Origin: Streptomyces caeruleatus
Lineage (GTDB): Bacteria > Actinomycetota > Actinomycetes > Streptomycetales > Streptomycetaceae
NCBI RefSeq assembly: GCF_001514235.1
Contig: NZ_KQ948934.1
Span: forward strand, 332,250-396,249
Length of the DNA stretch: 64,000 nucleotides
Direction: 5' to 3'
The notes beneath the pieces are model-generated. The model saw only the letters and a program-made list of their open reading frames with translations. It was not told the origin of the DNA and searched no databases. Shown here piece by piece: positions 59,427 to 64,000 of this stretch (the first letter of the stretch is position 1; each line of letters starts with the position of its first letter). Position numbers and translations under genes: made by a program.

Positions 59427-60977
59427 TCAGTCGCCGCGGGCGGCCTTCTCCAGCTGGAACGCCTCGTTGCCCAGCCCGATGCGGGCGTGGGTCTCGGGGG
59501 CGCGGGAGCGCAGGAGCAGGCCCTGGGCGACGCCGGCGGCCAGGGCGAGGGCGATGACTGCGGGCAGGGCCCAGCCGAGGGCCGAGCCGGGGCCCGCGCC
59601 GATCAGGACGTCGAAGTCCTTGACGGTCCAGACGACGATGAACAGCAGGGCGAGGACGGCGAGACCGGAGGCGGCCAGCCGCCAGAACTGGGCGGCCGCC
59701 GCGCCCCGGCGCAGGAAGAAGACGATCACCGACACGGAGGCGGCGGCCATCAGGGCGGTGACGCCGAGCGCGCCGAGGCTGCCCATCCAGGTGAACAGGT
59801 GCAGGACCGGTGCGGTCGGGTCGCCGGTCGGCTTGTCGTCGGCGACCGCGAACGCGGCCACGACCACGACCACGAGGGAGACCCCGGTCTGGAGCAGTGA
59901 TCCGGTGCCGGGGGCGCCGCTCGCTCCGCTGGTGCGGCCGAAGGCGGTGGGCAGCAGGCCCTCGCGGCCCATGGCGAAGGCGTAGCGGGCGACGACGTTG
60001 TGGAAGCTGAGCATCGCCGCGAACATGCCGGTCACGAAGAGCACGTGCAGGACGTCGGTGAAGCCGGTGCCGAGCAGGTCCTCGGTGAGGAAGAACAGCA
60101 GCCCGGCGCTCTGCTCCTGCGCGGTGCCGACGATGGCCGAGGGGCCCGCGGCGACGGTGTACGCCCAGCAGCTGATCGTGTAGAAGACGGCGATGCCGCC
60201 GATGGCCAGGTACATCACGCGGGGCACGAGAAGGTGCGGGCGGCTGGTCTCCTCGGCGTAGACGGGGGCCTGCTCGAAGCCGAGGAAGGCGGCGACGCAG
60301 AAGCACAGGGCGGTGCCTATGCCCGCGCCGGTGAGGGTGTCCGGGTTGAAGGCGTGCAGCGACAGGCCCTCCTTGCCGGGGTCGCCGAGCGCGGCGACGT
60401 CGAAGACGACCACGAGGGCGACCTCGATGAGCAGCAGTACGCCGAGGACGCGGGCGTTGAGGTCGATCTTCAGCCAGCCGAGCCCGCCGACCAGGAGCAC
60501 GGCCAGCAGCGCCGGTATCCACCAGCCGAGCTCTAGGTCGAGATAGGTGGCGAACAGCCCGGAGACCTCGAAGCCGAAGATGCCGTAGATGCCGACCTGG
60601 AGGGCGTTGTAGGCGACGAGCGCGACCATCGCGGCGCCCGCGCCGGCGGTGCCGCCGAGGCCGCGGGAGATGTACGCGTAGAAGGCGCCGGCGTTGTGGA
60701 CGTGCCGGCTCATCTCGGCGTATCCGACGCTGAACAGCGCGAGGACGAGGCCGAGGATCACGAAGAGCAGCGGCTGACCGAGGACGCCCATCACCCCGAA
60801 GGTCGTGGGCATGACACCCGCGACGACCATGAGAGGTGCCGTGGCGGCGAGCACGGACAGCAGCAGGCCCGTCGTGCCCAGCCGGTCGGCGCGCAGAGCG
60901 CGGTCCTGTCCCTTGAACGTACTGATGCCGCCACTTCCTGTGGTGGCTCTGCTCGTGCTGGAACTGCCCGTGGTCAT
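59427..60977 (-). CDS. APC-superfamily amino acid/polyamine permease
   Basis: A 516-residue transporter with about 12-14 helices. Helix 1 motif: LSVLAATAPLMVVAGVMPTT. Other features are SVGYAEMSRHVHNAGAFYAY (typical of APC helix 2-3), FLGFEQAPVYAEETSRP and VVARYAFAMGREGLLP. Substrate probably an amino acid or amine. ATG at 60977 has only a weak RBS (GGACGG). It lies 35 bp downstream of the hypothetical gene on the same strand, so they may form an operon. Confidence 0.9.
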   Translation of the reverse strand: MTTGSSSTSRATTGSGGISTFKGQDRALRADRLGTTGLLLSVLAATAPLMVVAGVMPTTFGVMGVLGQPLLFVILGLVLALFSVGYAEMSRHVHNAGAFYAYISRGLGGTAGAGAAMVALVAYNALQVGIYGIFGFEVSGLFATYLDLELGWWIPALLAVLLVGGLGWLKIDLNARVLGVLLLIEVALVVVFDVAALGDPGKEGLSLHAFNPDTLTGAGIGTALCFCVAAFLGFEQAPVYAEETSRPHLLVPRVMYLAIGGIAVFYTISCWAYTVAAGPSAIVGTAQEQSAGLLFFLTEDLLGTGFTDVLHVLFVTGMFAAMLSFHNVVARYAFAMGREGLLPTAFGRTSGASGAPGTGSLLQTGVSLVVVVVAAFAVADDKPTGDPTAPVLHLFTWMGSLGALGVTALMAAASVSVIVFFLRRGAAAAQFWRLAASGLAVLALLFIVVWTVKDFDVLIGAGPGSALGWALPAVIALALAAGVAQGLLLRSRAPETHARIGLGNEAFQLEKAARGD

Positions 60978-61012
60978 CGGGGACCGTCCTTGGGTCGACG
61001 CGGTTGGGGGCG

Positions 61013-62017
61013 TTACGCCGTGCCGAGCGCGGTGTCGCGTGCGGCGCGGAAGGCGGGGTAGGGGTCGCGGTCCGGGTACGACCACGGCGACGGGGTGGCG
61101 TGCTCGCCGATGCGGTGGAACAGGGCGGCGGCCTCGGCGCCGCGGCCCTCGCAGACCTTGGCGTGGGCGAGGTAGTTCAGGTCGACCAGCCGGCGCGGGT
61201 GGCCCTCCTGCTCCCACTCCAGCCACCAGTCGAAGGCGGCCCGCATCACCTGCCGGGCCCGGCGGCCGGTCCAGTGCCCGGAGGCGGCCGCGTCGCCGGG
61301 CTCGTGTCCGGCCCCGGCGAGGACGCGGTAGCGCTCGGCGTGGGCGACGACCGGCAGGACGGCGAGCGGGGAGTCGGCGGGGGCGTGCTCGGCGGCCTCG
61401 TTGGCGAAGTCGTAGACCTCGTGGAGCGGGTCGGCGCCGGATCCGGTCCGGCGCTCGGCGAGGCGGGCGACCATCAGGTGGTGGGCGTGGTGGTGGTCGG
61501 CGTACCGGGCGCGGACCTCGGCGAAGTGGTGCCGCACCGCCTCCTCGGCGCCCAGGGCGCTCTCCAGCATGAGCAGGCCGAGCCAGGGGGTGGGGTCGGC
61601 GGGCGCGAGGGCGGCCGCCCAGTGGCAGGACTCGCGGGCGCGGACCGGCTTCTCCTTGCCGCGCAGGGCGCGCCGGACCTGGGCGAGGGCGAGCAGGACG
61701 GCGGCGTCGGCGGAGTCGGGTTCGGCGAGCAGCCAGTCGCGGGTCCAGGGGGCGCAGTACGGCTCCTGGGCGAGGACCGTGACGCGGTGCCCTCTGCGGT
61801 CCCAGTCGTCGCCGGTCCGGGCGAGCAGCGAGCGGGCCGTCTGCCATCTGCCCTGGGCCAGAGCGGTACGGGCGGCGGCGAGCTCGGTGTCGTCGAGGGC
61901 CGCGTCGAAGGCGTGGGACGCGCGCTTGCGGCCGCGGCCGAGGGGTGGCGGAGGTGGGGGCACCGTTTTGGGTTCTGTCGGGGGCGAGAATTCGGGGGCA
62001 GGTATGTGGACTGTCAT
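61013..62017 (-). CDS. hypothetical protein, repeat-helical
   Basis: A 334-residue protein, not recognised. After a Pro-rich start (VPPPPPPLGRGRKR) it is helical throughout, with Ala/Arg/Trp/His-rich segments (LAQGRWQTARSLLARTGDDW, ALAQVRRALRGKEKP, WLGLLMLESALGAEEAV, WLEWEQEGHPRRLVDLNYL) that look like TPR-type repeats. No signal or membrane helix. ATG at 62017; a longer frame is possible. TTGACG at about 62063 could be its -35. It precedes the APC permease gene on the same strand. Confidence 0.7.
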   Translation of the reverse strand: MTVHIPAPEFSPPTEPKTVPPPPPPLGRGRKRASHAFDAALDDTELAAARTALAQGRWQTARSLLARTGDDWDRRGHRVTVLAQEPYCAPWTRDWLLAEPDSADAAVLLALAQVRRALRGKEKPVRARESCHWAAALAPADPTPWLGLLMLESALGAEEAVRHHFAEVRARYADHHHAHHLMVARLAERRTGSGADPLHEVYDFANEAAEHAPADSPLAVLPVVAHAERYRVLAGAGHEPGDAAASGHWTGRRARQVMRAAFDWWLEWEQEGHPRRLVDLNYLAHAKVCEGRGAEAAALFHRIGEHATPSPWSYPDRDPYPAFRAARDTALGTA

Positions 62018-62069
62018 CGACCGATCACACACAGCAAATCCGCAGCCAATGGTTCGCGTCAAGGGTCGC

Positions 62070-62088
62070 TGACGCGTTACACGCGTCA
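62070..62088. promoter_or_regulatory. TGACGCG-N5-CGCGTCA palindrome
   Basis: A perfect 7-bp inverted repeat (62070-62076 with 62082-62088) lies in the 267-bp divergent region upstream of the hypothetical/APC pair and the EamA gene, next to a TTGACG -35-like box. A possible operator; no regulator gene is adjacent. Confidence 0.35.
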
Positions 62089-62284
62089 ACTCCTGTTACG
62101 AGTGGGACAGTTGTGACGTACAGGGTTGCCCACAATGTCGGAAATGTTCGTATGGTGTGGCGTACGTCATGGCGTCGGCGTCCCGGGCAGCGCAGGATTG
62201 CGGGACGCGCACGCCGGGCCTAAGGCCGCTACAGTCGGCCCTTACGCACCCCGTCCGCCCGGCAGGATGATCGAGGTACGCAGC

Positions 62285-63181
62285 GTGTCGCTCCAGATCC
62301 TGATACTCGCCGTCAGCGCCGCGTGCTGTCTCGGCTTCGGCTTCGTGCTCCAGCAGAACGCCGCGCAGAAGGCGCCACTGAGCGACTTCCTCTCCCCACG
62401 GATCCTGCTCGACCTGATGAAGGTGCCCCGCTGGCTGGGCGGCATCGGACTCATGGTGGTCGGCATGGCCCTGGGCGCGATGGCGCTGGGCCAGGGCGAG
62501 ATCTCCCTGGTGGAGCCGCTGCTGGCGACCAACCTGCTGTTCGCGCTCGGGCTCTCCCGCCGCCAGACCAAGCAGCCACTGGGCCGGCAGGGCTGGACCG
62601 GTCTCGCCCTGCTCGCGGGCGGTGTCACCGCGTTCATTGTCGCCGGCCAGCCGCACGGCGGAACGGCGCCCAGCGGCCCCTTCCGGCAGTGGCTGATCAT
62701 CGGCGTCATGGTCGGGGTGGCCCTGCTGCTCACGGCCTACGCCAAGCGCTCGCGGCTCAGCGCGGGCCCTGCGCTGCTGGCCACGGCCGCCGGTCTGCTG
62801 TACGGCGTGCAGGACGCCCTTACGCGGGTGACGGGCCAGCGTTTCGCCGAGGGCGGCATGGCGGAGATCCTGACCAGCTGGCAGCCGTACGCCGTGGTGG
62901 CGCTCGGCCTCACCGGTCTGATCCTCGTCCAGAGCGCCTTCGAAACTGCCTCCCTGCGCATGTCCCTGCCGGCCCTCACCGCGGCACAGCCGCTGGCCGG
63001 CATCCTCTGCGGCGTCGGCTTCCTCGGCGACCGGCTCCGCGCCGACTCGGGCGCGCTGGCCTGGGAGGCCGCGGGGCTCGCCGGGATCGTGGTGGGCATC
63101 ATCATGCTCGGCACGCATTCCGCGATGCCGAGCGGGGTGGTGCAGCCGAAGCGGGCGGCTGCGGCGGTAGCCACGACCTGA
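62285..63181 (+). CDS. EamA/DMT-type membrane transporter
   Basis: A 298-residue membrane protein of the drug/metabolite transporter superfamily with about nine to ten helices (ILILAVSAACCLGFGFVLQQ, GIGLMVVGMALGAMALGQ, VEPLLATNLLFALGLS, WLIIGVMVGVALLLTAYA, LAGILCGVGFLGDRLR). The repeat AMALGQGEISLVEPLLATN is typical of a Streptomyces DMT subgroup. GTG at 62285 with GAGG 8 bp upstream is preferred to ATG 62267, which has no spacing for an RBS. Substrate unknown. Confidence 0.85.
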   Translation: MSLQILILAVSAACCLGFGFVLQQNAAQKAPLSDFLSPRILLDLMKVPRWLGGIGLMVVGMALGAMALGQGEISLVEPLLATNLLFALGLSRRQTKQPLGRQGWTGLALLAGGVTAFIVAGQPHGGTAPSGPFRQWLIIGVMVGVALLLTAYAKRSRLSAGPALLATAAGLLYGVQDALTRVTGQRFAEGGMAEILTSWQPYAVVALGLTGLILVQSAFETASLRMSLPALTAAQPLAGILCGVGFLGDRLRADSGALAWEAAGLAGIVVGIIMLGTHSAMPSGVVQPKRAAAAVATT

Positions 63182-63236
63182 CCGTGGCGCGGGCCCGGGC
63201 TGTCTTCGCCCCCGCCGCCCCTACCCGTCCCGTCCC

Positions 63237-63374
63237 TGGGGGCTGCGCCCCCAGACCCCCCTGATTGGCCCTGCGGGCCTCGTCCTCAAACGCCGGACGG
63301 GCTGAAAGATCCAGCCCGGGCCGGTATATCCAGCCCCCCGGCGTTTGAGGAGCGGGGTCTGGGGCGGAGCCTCC
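63237..63374. repeat. long imperfect inverted repeat of the Streptomyces intergenic type
   Basis: A perfect 13-bp pair, CCTCAAACGCCGG (63284-63296) and CCGGCGTTTGAGG (63338-63350), is flanked by a second imperfect pair, GGGGCTGCGCCCCCAGACCC near 63240 and GGGGTCTGGGGCGGAGCC near 63354. I recognise this architecture as a very common Streptomyces intergenic element. It separates the EamA and Nudix genes. Confidence 0.65.
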
Positions 63375-63389
63375 TGGTTGGATGGCCCC

Positions 63390-63908
63390 ATGAGTTCCGC
63401 TGACGAGATTCTCGACATCGTCGACGAGCAGGACCGGGTCGTCGGGCAGTCGAAACGCGGTGAGGCCTACGCCAAGGGGCTGCGTCACCGCTGTGTGTTC
63501 ATCGAGGCCCGGGACGCGCAGGGCCGCCTCTTCGTGCATCGCCGCACACCGACGAAGCTGGTGTTCCCGTCGCGCTACGACATGTTCGTCGGCGGGGTGG
63601 TCGGTGCGGGCGAGTCGTATGAGGACGCCGCGTTGCGGGAGGCCGAGGAGGAGCTCGGGGTGAGCGGGCTGCCGAAGCCGTCGTATCTGTTCAAGTTCCT
63701 CTACGACGACGGTGCCGGGCAGACCTGGTGGTCGGCGGTGTACGAGGTGCGCTGCGAGCTGCCGGTGAGCCCGCAGGTGGAGGAGGTCGCCTGGCACGAC
63801 TTCCTGTCGGAGGCCGAGCTGGAGCGGCGGCTGGCGGAGTGGGCCTGGGTGCCGGACGGCCTGGCGGCGTACGAGCGGCTCAGGGCCTATCGGGCGGCGG
63901 CCGGCTGA
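63390..63908 (+). CDS. Nudix hydrolase
   Basis: A 172-residue Nudix enzyme with the full box GGVVGAGESYEDAALREAEEELGV (read in two parts: GGVVGAGESYEDAA and LREAEEELGV) near residues 70-93. The N-terminus (EILDIVDEQDRVVGQSKRGE, LRHRCVFIEARDAQGRL) places it in the isopentenyl-isomerase-like/NUDT group that cleaves nucleoside diphosphate derivatives. The CDS starts at ATG 63390, which has no strong RBS and follows an intergenic repeat. Confidence 0.92.
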   Translation: MSSADEILDIVDEQDRVVGQSKRGEAYAKGLRHRCVFIEARDAQGRLFVHRRTPTKLVFPSRYDMFVGGVVGAGESYEDAALREAEEELGVSGLPKPSYLFKFLYDDGAGQTWWSAVYEVRCELPVSPQVEEVAWHDFLSEAELERRLAEWAWVPDGLAAYERLRAYRAAAG

Positions 63909-64000
63909 TCCGCCGACGGCCGACCCGTGAGCGCGGCGGCGAGAGCCCGCTCCTGGTCGGCGGTGACATGGGACGTTCCATGCCCCGAACCGTAGCGGGC
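63887..64000 (-). CDS. 3' end of an unidentified gene
   Basis: Read leftward from the window edge there is an open frame of 37 codons to TAG at 63889-63887, with G/C-rich third positions and a plausible protein end (YGSGHGTSHVTADQERALAA). It overlaps the Nudix gene's end by 22 bp. The rest of the gene is beyond the window, so it cannot be identified. Confidence 0.4.
   Translation of the reverse strand, partial: ARYGSGHGTSHVTADQERALAAALTGRPSADQPAAAR

Overview
The window is about 71-73% G+C by eye and is packed with closely spaced, often stop/start-overlapping genes. It carries mycothiol synthesis (mshC), chaplins, a class of cysteine-containing leader peptides and a BldN-type promoter. Together these indicate a Streptomyces chromosome. 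The gene order glpD ... PAC2, mshC, an SCO1664-type protein, DUF3090, histidine phosphatase, CorA ... chaplins ... gluconate operon resembles what I remember of the conserved core around SCO1661-SCO1681 of S. coelicolor. That comparison is from memory and was not computed.

Bases 1-1300: 3' end of glpD, then a large palindrome and terminators. Bases 1311-18838: a complete methionine-salvage island. A sugar-type ABC importer plus 5-methylthioribose kinase (mtnK) runs leftward. mtnD-mtnC-mtnB runs rightward from the same divergent region. mtnA lies opposite a BMP-type nucleoside ABC importer, a nucleoside phosphorylase and an MTA/SAH deaminase. Two entry routes therefore converge on 5-methylthioribose-1-phosphate: imported methylthioribose via MtnK, and imported or endogenous methylthioadenosine via deamination and phosphorolysis. 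MtnA, B, C and D then return the methylthio group to methionine. Each of the three transcription units has a short Cys-containing leader ORF before its first gene. The one before mtnD is Met/Cys-rich and lies almost entirely inside a long hairpin. A luciferase-like oxidoreductase with an ArsR regulator, and a GntR/FadR regulator, sit within or at the edge of the island.

Bases 19000-34960: mostly core genes (PAC2, mshC block, CorA, ferritin-like protein, F420 oxidoreductase, aldo/keto reductase). Two are unusual: a cytoplasmic-looking subtilase next to a glutamine-rich protein with a similar C-terminal domain, and a RecD2-shaped protein whose Walker A lysine and Walker B glutamate are missing. 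Bases 35000-37980: a two-domain LAxTG chaplin with a collagen-like linker, a short chaplin (chpH) with a BldN-type promoter, and an M20 peptidase. At 37979 lies tRNA-Leu(GAG).

Bases 38382-51969: a block that looks accessory: a PAS/GAF/SpoIIE phosphatase fused to an anti-sigma-type kinase, a membrane protein, a Pls-type poly(amino acid) synthetase followed by an M1 metallopeptidase, a large XRE-NACHT STAND ATPase (possible phage defence) and a SEC-C/YchJ protein. Bases 52093-56836: a gluconate/idonate catabolic operon under a GntR-type repressor. Bases 56951-64000: a secreted or anchored TIG-like protein, a molybdopterin/cytochrome b pair, an APC permease, an unknown protein, an EamA-type transporter, a Nudix hydrolase and the end of one more gene. 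I saw no insertion sequence, integrase, CRISPR array or rRNA.
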